Source: Labia minor (taxonomy: Eukaryota; Arthropoda; Insecta; Dermaptera; Spongiphoridae). Taken from it: 64,000 nt of DNA. Shown one piece after another: positions 12,018-32,349 of this stretch. Position 1 is the first letter of the stretch; every line of letters begins with the position of its first letter. The notes beneath the pieces were generated by a model, which was given only the letters and a program-made list of their open reading frames with translations, was not told where the DNA came from and searched no databases. The position numbers were made by a program, and so were the translations under genes. The stretch spans positions 47,926,655 through 47,990,654 of the forward strand of contig OY720347.1 of the NCBI GenBank assembly GCA_963082975.1. The letters are read 5' to 3'.

Positions 12018-12120
12018 AGCTCGGTGTCTCAAGTATTAATATTACCAGCCAAACCCAATAATAATGAATTATTTTTTTTAACTTAAGTACCGAGCCGAGG
12101 CTCGGGGTCCCGGTACTAAT
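12018..12120. repeat. Repeat family B, copy 1 (nonamer plus GC hairpin)
   Basis: This is a unit of about 100 bp that starts AGCTCGGTGTC, contains TAATATTACC about 20 bp in, and ends with the hairpin CCGAGCCGAGGCTCGG followed by GGTCCCGGTA. Both ends share the direct motif GCTCGG(T/G)GTCCC. The preceding 120 bp are also shared with the copies at 48848-49380. Confidence 0.8.
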
Positions 12121-12261
12121 CACATTATATTAGAACTAGATGTCTATAAAAATCAAATTAAATATGAATAGAATAGAAATAATAATGCACACATATTAAC
12201 AGAAATTAAATCTATTATATAACAATATAATGGATATAATTTTATTTAGTTAATGTATGTA

Positions 12262-12555
12262 GATCATGGGTGATCAACCTTTTTTACCAAAGGGCTAAAC
12301 GCAAGTTCAACATTTCTTGGCGGGCCGCAGACAAAAAATAAAACTTAATAAATTATTGAACCATAAATATTTAACGAACAATTCAAATAATACCAACATG
12401 TGTCTTTCATTGATGTAGCGATTTTTATCATATATATTGACTTAACAGTAATCAAGTGGCCCGAAAATGTTAAGGATTCCAATAAAATAGTATTGTACTT
12501 TTATGCTTGGCGGGCCGAAAAAATTTGTTCGGCTGGCTTGCATATTTGTAATTTG
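12262..12555. mobile_element. hAT-like element fragment
   Basis: GGTGATCAACCTTTTT followed by two GGCGGGCCG blocks (12321 and 12509) resembles the terminal and subterminal sequence of hAT elements. I could not find a paired inverted end or a target duplication, so this is a tentative fragment. Confidence 0.35.
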
Positions 12556-13537
12556 GTATATTGATATTGATCCAGAAGAACAGAGGGAATTTATCGGTAC
12601 TTCGATTTTATATCAATAATTTTTGAAAACAACATTCACAAGCTATGTTAATGTACAAATAAAGTCAAATGTTAAGGCACAATTTCTCAACAATGTATAA
12701 TTTCATTTATAATTATTTAATTATTGATGACAAATATCTTTATTGAAATAAGTATATTAATTTTTTATTAACAAAATTGTGATGAAATTGGTTAATAAAA
12801 AATGTTATAAATACTTTTTTTAAATTTTAGAAATTTTTAAGATATTTAAAAGAAATTTCACAAATCTCCCACGGTCAACAATACTATCCACGAACAGGTG
12901 ACATACGATTCATGGCATTGTATAAAAGAAACAATAATGTTTTTTTTTTTTAATATAAGCTATTATGTGGTTGTTTTTATTTAAAATTTGTTGAAAATTT
13001 AAGGAGAGAAGGAGAGAGAGTTAAAAAGAATCCCATGGTCTCAAGTCATATGAACCCGCATAACAAATTGCTATAATCAACATAATAACCCCTTTTTGAA
13101 TTATTTCATTCATTTAACTTTTTTAAAACATAATTTAATATTGTAAAATTTTGCTTATTTTGAATCATTGAAAATATTTTACTAAACATAAATATTTTAA
13201 TATAATTATTTTTAATAAAAGTAAATGAAATAATTTTTTTTATTGTTGTAATAAGTCATTATTTTAATAATTAATATTAAATTTAGTATTATATATGTAT
13301 TATTATTTTTATTCATATTAGCAAAGAAAAAATATTTTAAATAACCCGCTTTTATTCTAAAATGGAATCCCGCCGTTTCCTAAATTAGATGGCGTATGCC
13401 TAGCATGCTCTGTGCTAGCTAATCTTTGTTTAACATTTAGTCTGTGGTCTGTGTCATTCGTAGTATCGAATTATCCCTGATTTAATGTAGAAATTATCAG
13501 TATTAATTATTTGCCTTGTTTCTAATAAAATATAACG
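12556..13537. other. Upstream region of the Spt16 gene
   Basis: A+T-rich to about 13350, then a more balanced stretch (13360-13500) that probably holds the promoter and 5' UTR. No TATA box or other core element can be placed with confidence. Confidence 0.35.
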
Positions 13538-21240
<7,703 letters not shown>

Positions 21241-22940
21241 TATCCCTATTTATATAGATATATTTAGTCATTTTATATTAAAAACTTATAAATTTACTCA
21301 AATATATTTTATTTTTCAGAAAATAAACACTAACATATTTTTCATTTTATCATTCCATTCAACCCTTAAAAAAGGAAAAGAAGATTTTTACATATAAATC
21401 ATTCATCTTCCATTGTGAATTTTTCTTTATTTTTTAAAAAAAATTACAATTTTATTGATTTAATAAACAAAAGCATAACTCAATGTATTAAAATAAAAAT
21501 CAATAATTAATTTTATTATTAAAAAGAATTATATTTATTATTTCTTAAAATAATTTCCCGTTGTTTCTTTTACTTTCATTCTCTTTTTATTCGAAAATGT
21601 TTTTCGAACAGAGCTAAATAACTAAAATACGGAGATCTAAGAAATTATTTTTTAAGAAAAGAAGCATAATTAAATTTTTATATGACTTTAAAATTAATTC
21701 TCAAGCTCCAAAAAGTAGAAAGACAAATTTTTAAAAATATTAATTTACATTTGTTTACAATTCTATATAAAGACAGTAAACTGATTTCGAATACTCGATA
21801 AAACGAAGGCAAATATAATTTAATCACTTTTCGTTTTATATTTATTTTAAAAGAATTATTTTCTCCAAAATTCACTTTATCCCAATTTTCAAATAAATTT
21901 GTGTTATTTTTAACTGTTAATTATTTATTTCTATTACCAGACTTTAACTTAATTTCAGTTTCAGTTTTTTTCTTATTTACAGTTGAATTACAAAATTTAA
22001 TAATTAGAAAATAAGTTTATAATCAATAATCAGAGGTAAGTAAATAAAGTAGTTGGACCTTTTGGTTGGTGGCTCAGAGGAGATTTCCATTAAGTTGATA
22101 CCTCATTTTGAGAACCATAATTAAAATTATTCTATCAAAACAAAACAAATCAAACGACAAGTTGCTCAAATAACCTTAATATTATAATTTACAATTGAAT
22201 CATTTTTTTTATTCATTCATAAGGGATTCTGAATTTAACAAAATATCAGTGGAACTATCAATGGAGTTGTTCAATTTTATATAAAATTATGAATAAAATA
22301 TATACCAAAAGTATTATTATATAATTAAATGAAAATTGTTATATGCGTTTTTGTGAAAATCTGAAGCCACCATAGAATAGAATAACGTGACCATAAGCCT
22401 CGTTTGATACAAAGAACATGAAAATGCCTGGAAAAACAATAATTCAAAAATAAATCTAATAAAGACCTAAACACTTCATAAAAAAATAAACTCAATATGC
22501 CATTAATTAAAATTAAAATTATACATCAAGAAAATAAAATTTAAAGCTTGGACTTCTTGAGAACCTTGCGAAATATTTAAAAACAACAAAAAAGAGATTA
22601 AAGATGATTGAAAATATCTATTAAAATAAATATATAGGAAAAACAAGAATAATAATTTGAAATTTTGAAGCCAAAAAAATCGAGATAAAATTTAAGTTCC
22701 CGTTCCCCGACAAAATATTTTGAATTTTCCCTCAAAACCAATATTGTGAACATCCTGAAGGTGTCAGCACTATTACTAGTATTTTAATGCTGCACGAGCA
22801 TATTAAGGAGGGCTTTACAACATAAATGCGCATAAAGAAATTTTTATTTTTTATTTATTTATTATTACAAACTAACTACTAGCTAATAAGTAATTTTATT
22901 TTAATTAATTATACATTACATCCCAATATTCATATAGGTT
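21241..22940. other. Spt16 3' flank and A+T-rich intergenic DNA
   Basis: The first 230 bp or so are probably 3' UTR (AATAAA near 21461). The rest is A+T-rich without recognisable genes or named repeats. Confidence 0.4.
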
Positions 22941-22944
22941 TGTT

Positions 22945-23294
22945 TTCATTATTATCGGGATTTTGGGTTGATAGGTTGGATGGTTTTGTACTCACTGCGT
23001 TGCTGTGGAGCTCCGAAGAATCCTGGGCAATCCTGACCCCGGTACACGTCCGTACCGGACAATTGCCCGAGGCCAAGGCAGTGAGTGCAAAACCATCCAA
23101 CCTATCAACCCAAAATCCCGATATTAACCCTTGGTCACACAGACTAAGACCCAGAATCCCAAAAAATATTCCCATGGGGCCAAAATGGGTGCCGAAACGT
23201 CGAGAAAACAATCTCACAAAAATACGTGATTATATCCCTGATAAATCTGATAGTAATAATATCTATATCTATATATATATATATATATATATAT
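22945..23294. repeat. Foldback repeat family C, copy 1, ending in (TA)n
   Basis: The arms around TATCGGGATTTTGGGTTGAT (22953) and its inverse (near 23105) flank a short centre. A single-copy tail follows, with GCCGAAACGTCGAGAAAAC and then a (TA)n tract at 23262-23294. The same parts occur at 44653-45277. The open frames on both strands here are products of the palindrome and not genes. Confidence 0.8.
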
Positions 23295-24304
23295 TGTGTT
23301 ATATTATTTATATTATATATAAAAGACATATTTTTAAATTTTAATAATATCATAGAATTTTTATAAAGAGATGAACAAAACTAAATTAGCCTGTTTTAAT
23401 TATATATCATTATTTTTTAATTTAATTTGCCTTTTCCTTTCTAAAATTTAACAACGCCTGCTGCTTGCTCCTCTCCCCCCTCCTTCATCTTAGGTACAAC
23501 CACCCTTCTGGGTACCCTAATCCTTTGAAGACAGTAATTGGTTCAAAGATATAAAATCTACTAATTTGAATTTGTAGGAATTTTCAATTTATGCGTATAT
23601 AAGAAAAATATTTGAATTTATTAATTTTACATGAATAGGCTTTTTAAAAAATTAATTAACACAAAATTTGATATACTAGTCTTACAATTAGAATTATAGA
23701 AAATATATTTCAAAATTTCAGGATATTTCAGGATTTTTCATAAAAAAAAATATTTTTGATAAGTGGCCATATTGAGAAATCAAAGAGTTATCCAAAATCT
23801 AAATGCGAATTGAAAATAATATAGTAAATGAAATATGGATGATTTGGATGAGGCTCAAGTAAGGTAAAAGCAAAAATTAGAATACCTAGAGGACTTTGAG
23901 GTTTCTTATTTTATTCGTTTTTAATGGAAATTCCAATAAAATAGAAATTAAAATATGATAAGAAACAATTATACACGTCATCTACTAATCAAAAATTTTA
24001 GGCAGAAGAAGAGTCCACGGGAACTCAGGAAGACCGCTGCAAGTTAAATAGTTTTTTTAAATGAGTCAATATATAAGTATTAAATCGTAATTATTGAGAA
24101 TTATTTTTTGTAGATTAATTATTTTGAAATCTGATTTGTAAATTTACATTATCATGACGAAATTCCATTCGAAGATTTGGTTGAGAGTGAAGTGGATTAA
24201 TACTCTACGTGTTGAATGACGTATGATATGAATCACTTTAGTTGATAACACTCAGTCTATTTGAATGGTTTCACTTGGTGAACATTCGCTAGTTACCTGT
24301 CATC
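23295..24304. other. A+T-rich spacer and upstream region of the first DM9 gene
   Basis: No gene is seen. An arthropod-type initiator motif TCAGTC lies near 24254, about 50 bp before the start codon. It is a plausible but unproven transcription start. Confidence 0.3.
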
Positions 24305-25689
24305 ATGGGTAAGAGAATTCAGCATTTTTTTCCACCTTTAATTAAAATATTTTTCATTTTAACAATATAAATATATTTGTATTAATTTTAAATCATAAAC
24401 ATTTTGAATGTTCCAGCTTGGAATCCAAATAATCCATATCCGCCAGGACCTTATACTCGTCTTCCATTACAACCTCCTACTTATTACCCTCCTGGTACCG
24501 CTGCTCCTCAGCCACCCGTAGGAGGTTATCCTTATAACCCTAGTGCGCCTTCCTATCCTAACCCTTTACCCTACCCACCTTATTCACCTCCCTATAACCC
24601 TCCTGCCATACAAGGACAATGGGTTCATGCTTCACATGGCATCATTCCACCAGGAGCTGTAAGTGGAGGATTTGATGCAGGAAATGAAATATATGTTGCC
24701 CGTGCTTATAAACATGGAAGACTTCTTATTGGAAAAGTAGTTCGAGGTCATTCATGTTGTTATGTTCCATGGGATGGAAAAGAACATCACTGTAAGGATT
24801 ATGAGGTAATTCATCTTTTAACCATCATTTTATTAATTATTAATTTCAATAAACTTGAATTACATTAGATTAGAAGTTTGTTTTTTTTAGATAAAATTGT
24901 CATTATATCAATTCTATGGTAATTCTCACGCACTTTTGCTTATCTCTTATCTGATAAAATAAGATAAAATAATTTTTTTTTAACTTTCTAGAAATCGATT
25001 AATCCAAATTTTTTAAAAATTCAATATATTACACAATTCTTTATAATTATTTAATTTATTCAAAATTGCTTAACATTTTTTTAAAAAATATTCAATTAAT
25101 ACATATAATATCCACTAATTTATTATATTTATTATGTAATCAGGAACCTTAAGGTCAAAGGACACTTCCATTTTTTTCATCCTTCTATTTTCCTGGTCAC
25201 CTGACACCATTCTGTACCACTAATTGCTCTCTCAAATCATACTTTTTTCCTTATTTTATCATTATGGAATGATTCTATTTTCTCTTTTTCGATCCTAATC
25301 TTTGCTAATTTGGATATTATTAATCTTTTGATTATTTTTTGAGTAATGGCTGCTCCATAAATTCATAAAACTCTTATATTTCATGTTAAGTCAATTTTGA
25401 TTCAGATTTTAAATTGAATAAATTGTAATCTTTTAATATTAATTACTTTTACTTTTTTTAGGTTCTCTGTCATAGTTATGGAGGGCAGTGGGTATCTTCC
25501 TCCTGTTTTCCTTCAAATGCTGTAGTTGGCGGAGGTACAGACAGAGGTGAATGTCTTTATGTAGGAAGAGTAATTCATCATTCTGCATCGGTTATTGGAG
25601 GAATCTATCGATCACATGGAGTATGCAAATATCCTTATGGAGGCAAAGAACATCATGCACATCATTATGAAGTTCTTGTATTAAACTAA
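24305..25689 (+). CDS. DM9-repeat protein 1, Pro/Tyr-rich N-terminus
   Basis: Three exons (24305-24308, 24417-24805, 25462-25689) encode 206 residues. The start ATG plus one base form a 4-nt first coding exon; joining to exon 2 gives MAWNPNNPYPPG. Residues 2-66 are rich in Pro, Tyr, Gly and Asn. Two DM9 (DUF3421) repeats follow, at about 70-131 and 132-206, with the hallmark blocks EIYVARAYKHG...LIGKVVRGH and CLYVGRVIHH...IGGIYRSHG. DM9 proteins in insects and molluscs have been linked to pathogen and carbohydrate recognition and are often soluble; I see no signal peptide or membrane segment here. The intron between exons 2 and 3 falls exactly between the repeats. AATAAA lies at 25821. An ATG at 24404 is intronic and not the start. 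The paralogue at 45877 shares every intron position. Confidence 0.9.
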
Positions 25690-26800
25690 TACTTTAATTA
25701 TAAATTCAGTATTTTTTATTTTAAATAGGTAATTATTTTTTTTATCTATAAGACTAATATATATATTTTATATTTAAAATAGTGAATTTATTATACTTTA
25801 ATTTTTAATGTTTTACCATAAATAAAATTTTATAACTATTTTAAACATTTTTTTTAAATTTATTATTTACTATCTGTTGTGATCGCTTTTCGCACCTAAA
25901 TAGAGGGCTATTCTTCCTCTCTCCTGTCTTCGATCACCAACCAAACGTTTCCCGGTCTGTGCCAAAAGTCAATAGGTCCACCAACAAGCAAGTTTCCAGC
26001 TAGTCTTTCCTCAATCTTTCTATCCAGGTGTTCCACCTATCGTAACCTATAGCATATTTAATTTACATTTAATTGATTATTTGTATTAACATTTAAACAA
26101 ATTCAAATATTCTTTTCTTTAATTTATATACGATCTAATATTCTTTTTTATCAATATAAGATCACAAAAGAAAATTTATTAAAACGTAATAATGAAAAAT
26201 AAGTATTTAATAATTTAATTGTGATTACGTTTAAATTTATAAAATTTGTCTAAATAATTTTTTAAATTTATTTGTGACGACATTGTTTTAATAATTAATA
26301 CACTTAATCGAAATTAATTATTTGGATTTATAACACATAAAAAATCTAGCCAATTTTAAAACTATCTATCTAAAAAATTTAATTATAATATCGGTATAAT
26401 CTATAAACTATTTTTACCCATATTATCAATAATAATTAAAATAAAAACACAAATAAAGATAATGGAATTTTGTTATTTTTTGGGCATTGAAAAAATTTAA
26501 ATAAAAGAATAAAATAGATATAGAATAGAATAGAATAAGTTTAAATAGAAAAGAAGAAATAAAATAAAAATATTTTTAAAAATAATAATCTAATAAATAT
26601 GATATCTAATATTTTTTTTAAAAAGAAGAAAAAAATGAAAATGAGTAGGTTAACAGGATAGAAGATTCTACACTTAAAAAAATTGACCATGCATTTAATA
26701 AAATCAGCCCATAGACCATCCGTTATAGACCTGAACACTCGATGCAGGCCCATCTCACTCAGCTCGCCCAGCTGAATCCTTGTTTAGTTTTTAAGCGCAC
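25690..26800. other. A+T-rich spacer with one coding-like minus-strand patch
   Basis: Mostly A+T-rich. At about 25906-26034 the minus strand holds a compositionally balanced 42-codon frame containing RKIEERLAGNLLVGGP and IDFWHRPGNVWLVIEDRREE. It looks like a remnant of a coding sequence, perhaps from a retroelement, but I do not recognise the family. Confidence 0.35.
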
Positions 26801-28052
26801 AATAAGAGATGGCGCTACAGGCACCCAATTTTAACTCTGTAGGCGCTCAAGAGATCGCACTGCTGCAGAGGAAGCATAATTTAAAAGGGAATTTCCTTAG
26901 TCTTATAACATCATCCCCCAGTTGTGTTATCCCCTCGTCACAGACTACCTCGTGCATACAAATTCGAGATCCGAAGGCAGCAAGGGCAAACATTTAATAC
27001 AATATATGAAAAAAACAATATGTAAATAAGATATGTTTAATATGTTTAACAGTTGTTACCATGTATTTCTCATAGTAGTAATGGCTACCCAACTTCTAAA
27101 AATCAGCGCCCAACGTTTTTCGTTGAATATGAAGCAATTTATCCATAAACTTTGTCAGGCTTATAGAAAAATTATTTTATTCTTTTTAGTCCGTGAGAAA
27201 AACGTAATTTTATAAAAAAATTTTATATTTATATTATTTTATTCTTTTTAGTGCAATTTTAATCCGATAAATTTCTTTAATATAACAAGAAAAAATAGAA
27301 AAGATTATGTTATACAAAAATTTGCAAATTGAATAAAACAATATGAAAATATTATTCTTCTAAAACTGATTTGATGTAATTTATGTTAAGTAAATGTTGT
27401 TATTGAATAATAATTATTATATTATATTTATAAATAAATAATTAATTAAAATATGAGATTTTATAAATTAATATAGGATATTATACTCATATTATCTTCG
27501 TAAAAAAAGGTTCTTTCCTCTATGCCATTTGAGGGGACTGGTTGCGTTAGGAGGCGGTCAATTGGATGACGCTCATGAAAATTATTACCATAGGCTGACA
27601 TTTGGTGAACAAAATTATTTCTCATTTGCTCGATAGATGTATGATTCGTGATAATAAATACAAGAAAAATGAAAATTCGCACATCTCTGTTCTATATACT
27701 AGCTTCTTCAAAGGCCACGCCGGATTACCTAAAGATCTATACTATTTTATTAGTAAAAATAATATTAATAAAGTGTAAAATATAAATTATTACTTTTAAA
27801 ATATACAATTTCTATTTTTTAAATATATTCATTAAAAATACTAACAAACTTGAGATCTCTCCATCAAATCTTTTTTTTCCAAAAATATATAAATTATATT
27901 TATAGCAAGAAAATTTTACATCAAAAATATTATAGAAATTTTTAGATTGTAGATTTTAATTTATTCTCATTTTTTTAAAAAAATATTTTTTAATTTAAAA
28001 TTTAAAATTCATGTGTTGAAATTTGATTATTTTTTAACATTTTATTTAATAA
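26801..28052. other. Mixed spacer with a dispersed repeat
   Basis: 26700-26990 is more balanced in composition and shares the phrase GACCATCCGTTAT with 33187, so it is probably old repeat DNA. About 27090-27220 recurs inverted at 42770-42905, including CCAACGTTTTTCGTTGAATA. No gene is supported. The short frames at 26809 and 27033 have no motif. Confidence 0.4.
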
Positions 28053-30436
28053 CTAGCTGCTCAGAGCGCCGAAGGCGCTCTTCACACCTAGACCGAGTGG
28101 TACATCATATTTGGTTGAAAGTAGTAAAAGGTTTTCATCCATTTTGTTTCAATCAGTATATTACATAAAACATTCATTTCTTTTTGTGTTCTTATTTAAA
28201 GTATATTTTAATTTAATCAGTAAATTAATTATATATATTATTATTATTGTATATGTTATATCTATCTATCTATGTGGCTCAAAGATACTCGAAAGTTCTT
28301 GGCCGCAGCAACCACATTTCTCCAAGTGTCCCTATCCTGAGCCCTTGTCCCATCTCTCTTACGTCCCTTCCTACGCGTCCTTGGTTTTCCAAGCGGACGT
28401 TTTCCAGTCGGTCTCCCCACCAATATCTTTTTCCTCTCCCTTTCAAGCCACGTGCCCTGCCTATCGCAGCTTTTTCCCTTTCATAACCCTAACTATTTCT
28501 GAAGATGCAGAGGCCATGCAATTTCTTGTTATCCAATCTCCCCCATTCCCCGGTGACCTCATCTTTCTTTGACCAATAAATGCAGGGAAGAATCCCATTC
28601 TCAAATACTCTGAATCTACTCTCATCTCCCAGGGTCATTGACCATGCATCCTACCCAAATAATGCAACAGGCAAAATAATTTTTTTATATATTCCCTTTG
28701 ATAATAATTTTGATGAGATAAGCCTTTTTATTGCAAGATAACAGGCGTTTCCCGATTGCAACCCCGATTTAAATTCTTCTCAAATATTATTATCCTTCGT
28801 GATTACATTCAATTTTTCTACATATTCAAATTCTACATTTTGTATCTTAAGATTTTGTATGTTAATACTCTTCCTCTTAATTACTAAATATTTTTTCTTA
28901 TCACTATTAATTTCAAACCTCCATTAATTTTTCCTCGCTATCTGTAATTGCAATTGCCGAATCTCCTATTATATTTAAGTCGTCTGGGTAACCTAATATT
29001 TTACAATTGATTTCCGCATCTTATTTTTTCTTTAGTACCTTCAAGTCAAATTTGAAGATCAAAATATGAAAAAGTTTATGCTGATCTATATTGAGTCATG
29101 TGTATGTTTTACTAAAGTCTACAAATAATTAGTGAACAGAAATATTGAATTCGCGGTTTTTTTTCCTAATATCTATCATAATGAAAATATCTTAATTAAT
29201 GTTGATCGATTTGGCCTGAACCCGCAATGATATCTCCTAATATTTCCTCCGTCTATGGTTCTTAAGTATTGTATATGTTATAATAGTATAATATTTCTTG
29301 ATCATTACATTTTGATATTTTATTTTTAATTGTTAGATTATTATTGAATATTTTTAATTATAATGAAACTTGAGAAAATGCAAAAATAGAGACTTGAGAC
29401 AATTTATAAAAATTAACGGTATAAAACTATAGATAAATTAACAATATATACATTCATTAATAATATTAATTTAAATTAATTGATTTTTTATTATTAAGTT
29501 CATTTATTAATTTTTCTAGATCATAGTTAATTTCTTCCCTTAAAAGAATCTTATCTAATTCTGTGGGGCTAGGAGATTTGAAAATTATTAGTCGCAACAT
29601 GAAGATTTCGCTTACAGTTTCTGTCATGTCCGACCTCCGTCCAACAGTTATTTCCCTCAAGTTTCTTGCTTTTATTAATCATGTGATCTATATATTTATT
29701 TTTTTTTGATTCATTGTAATAAAATTTAAACAAATAAAAATTTTCACTTTGTTAATTTATATAAATTTCAATTTACACTGATTGTGAGTGATACGCTTTG
29801 CCAAGACTCTGAATAATTTTTGTATATAAATATTGAATGTTTTTTAACATTTCACTCTTTCAAATAGAAAAGAAGAAATATTCAAATATATAGAAAGAAT
29901 AAATAAAAATTAAGTTAAATATGATCTAAATATTTTATTAAATTAATTAAAATGGGAACTTTTAGAATAAATTATTTAATTGAATTGATATTTAAATATT
30001 AGAATTTTTAAAATAAAAAGTGAAATATTATAATAATTCTTTAATTGGGAATCGCTATGATAATTCATTGTTTGAAATGATTCCGCTAGGCCGACAGTGA
30101 GCCGCGAGCTGCTCTTGAATGAACAACACGGAGAATTATATAAACTTTAAAAAATTAATTTCTGCGGTAATTGTTTAGATATAAATGAAATTTATAGCCT
30201 ATGTTACTCTAGAGGTATATAAGAATATTGTGATGTAATTTCAAAGAAATCGGTTCAGCCAATTCTGAGTCTATAAAATAGTAATTTTCCGGACAGACAG
30301 ACAGACCGACAGACAGACAGACATGAAAAATTCTAAAGTCACTTTTGGATTCTAGAGGTCATGAAACGCGAAGATATGCAAAAAATTTTAAATTCTGAGC
30401 AATGTGCAGACAAAAACCTTTTTTTATATATATAGA
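28053..30436 (-). mobile_element. Helitron, non-autonomous, 2.4 kb
   Basis: Read on the minus strand, the element starts TCTATATATATAAAAAAAGG at 30436, preceded by A. It ends with the hairpin GAGCGCCTTCGGCGCTC, 7 more bases and CTAG at 28053, followed by T. These are Helitron rules: 5' TC, a 3' hairpin near CTRR, and insertion between A and T. A (GTCT)n-like tract at 30296-30324 is common near Helitron 5' ends. No Rep/helicase gene is present. A reverse-transcriptase 3' fragment sits near the 3' end. Confidence 0.8.
28255..28680 (-). pseudogene. Non-LTR reverse-transcriptase C-terminal fragment in the Helitron
   Basis: On the minus strand, a decayed frame includes VGRPTGKRPLGKPRTR and AQDRDTWRNVVAAAKN, the typical end of a non-LTR (LINE) open reading frame. 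Upstream parts are frameshifted and contain stops. The same fragment lies at the same end of the second Helitron (53110-53470). That suggests it was acquired before the Helitron family multiplied. Confidence 0.7.
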
Positions 30437-32349
30437 TTACAAATGGTATGCTTTCACCAATTTTTCGACAACTTCTAGTCCGCAATATCTTTTTATCCTT
30501 CCACTTGATTCATTTAATTAAAAATAACAAAAATCAATTTTTTGCAAACTGATTTTTAAAAATACGGTAAAGAGTTTGAAATACTATGACATCTATTAAA
30601 CTAAATAATTTTTTAAATACGTAATTAATTTAGAAAGTAATTCAAAAGAAAAATAGAAAAATGATTTTAAAGATTTATTAAATTTATGTTATGTGTATAA
30701 TTGAAATTTATTTCAAAATAAAATATATTAATCGTTAATTTTTTTCAATATACATTATTTATATTAATTGATACAAATATGTATATATTCTAAATGTTGA
30801 ATGGAAATTTATAATAAAATATTTGTCTTGATTTTACTCAAAATTCTTTTGATTCGCTCAACATTTTTTATTTTCAATTTTGTTCTCAATTACAAAAAGG
30901 TTGTTTGCCCCTGCTCTAGATAATAAACCGGATTTTTTTTAATTAATTAGTTAATAATCTAACCTAGTTATCATAGCTATTTAAATTATTATTTAAATCT
31001 TATGAATGTGAATTAAAATATGAAATAAGCTTTTAATACCAAAATTTTTATTCATTGTTTTGATGAGTATTAAATTAATGAATAATACATAAGATTGAAC
31101 TGACATATCTAAAATTAAATTTTATATTAATTTTAGATTTCAAAAAGAATACCTAAGAGTTACTGTGCTAGTTTATATACTTGTGAATAAATGGTTGAAT
31201 TCGTCTTTTGAAGATGAATTTTCTCAGACTTTGGAAGTTGAGGGTTGGTTGCTTGTCAATTAGCAACAGACAATGCTCTAGGCAGTGCGTGCTCCCAAGA
31301 AGCACGTGAATTCTTCATCACCTCTCTCGACACGCGAAATTAACCACGTCCACCAGAACAAATGAAATTATCGTCTTTTTAAACGAGAGATCTCAGTTCA
31401 AGTTTCTAACAACTCGAAACCAATGGAGAGATTCAACTGAATCCTGGCAAAGACATTTGAACTAAATATATTTTAACGATAAAGTTCTAAAATATTTCTC
31501 TTTGTTAAGAATTAAAATTAAATTACAAATTTATAAATAATGAATTAGTATAACTATTATACATTTAATTATTGATGTAGACTAAATTAATTGATAAAAT
31601 AATGATTTCTTAATTAGTAAAATGGTTAGTTGTTTCAATCAACTAAATTGATTAATATATTTCAGTTAATTTTAAAAATATTTTCTTGAAATAAAAAAAA
31701 AACAAAACAAGATTTCTATAAAAATTTTGAATTCGTTTGAACGTAAGGAATATATAATAATAAAAATTACACAAATCAATAAAATTCGTTAGATTTTAAA
31801 TTTTCCTGAAGAATATTTCTTCTTTATTAGAATTACTACTTTTAATCAATTTTATTTGTTTTGACTTATATTTTTATTTAAATTACATTTATATGATTAA
31901 ATTATATTAATATTAATCAAAATATAATAATACAGCTCTTGGTTGTTATCAAATGACTCACAAAATCAGTAAATAGTCTCTCTTATCAGCAAAATTTTGT
32001 TTAAAATTTGACATAAAATCAAGAGAGAGAGATATGAATTGTCTGGTGTATGAAATTTCTTTAATCACTATGGTGTAATCATTTAACACTACAATCTCGA
32101 AGCTTCTCGAAAATAATTATCTTGTTTTTTTCTTTTATTAAACTGGTAAGTAAAAGAACAGCTTAAATAAAATGTTTTATATTTATTTATTAATTATAAA
32201 CTTATATTTCTAGTAATTATAAAGTCTGTAAAACAAAACGAAAGTGAAAATATTCTTCACGAGTGGATGATCAATAGTTTGATAATCTCTAATTCAACCT
32301 CTCAACTTCTTTGTGAAATGTAAAAATATTACTTATATATATTATTTTT
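30437..32349. other. A+T-rich spacer
   Basis: No gene or nameable repeat. 31200-31470 is less A+T-biased but has no open frame of note. Confidence 0.4.

Noticed and set aside
23180-23260. Hammerhead ribozyme suggested by GCCGAAACGTC in family C
   Set aside because: The CGAAAC core is present but no CTGATGA core with a fitting stem was found on either side.
22940-23344. Open frames of 134 and 95 codons on both strands
   Set aside because: They mirror each other across the palindrome of foldback family C and run into (TA)n. There is no domain.
24404-24416. ATG at 24404 as start of the DM9 protein
   Set aside because: It lies before a clear acceptor (TTCCAG at 24411-24416). The spliced start at 24305 gives the same layout as the paralogue.
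28111-28572. 153-codon + strand frame
   Set aside because: The + strand frame is a shadow. The minus strand shows the reverse-transcriptase fragment inside a Helitron.
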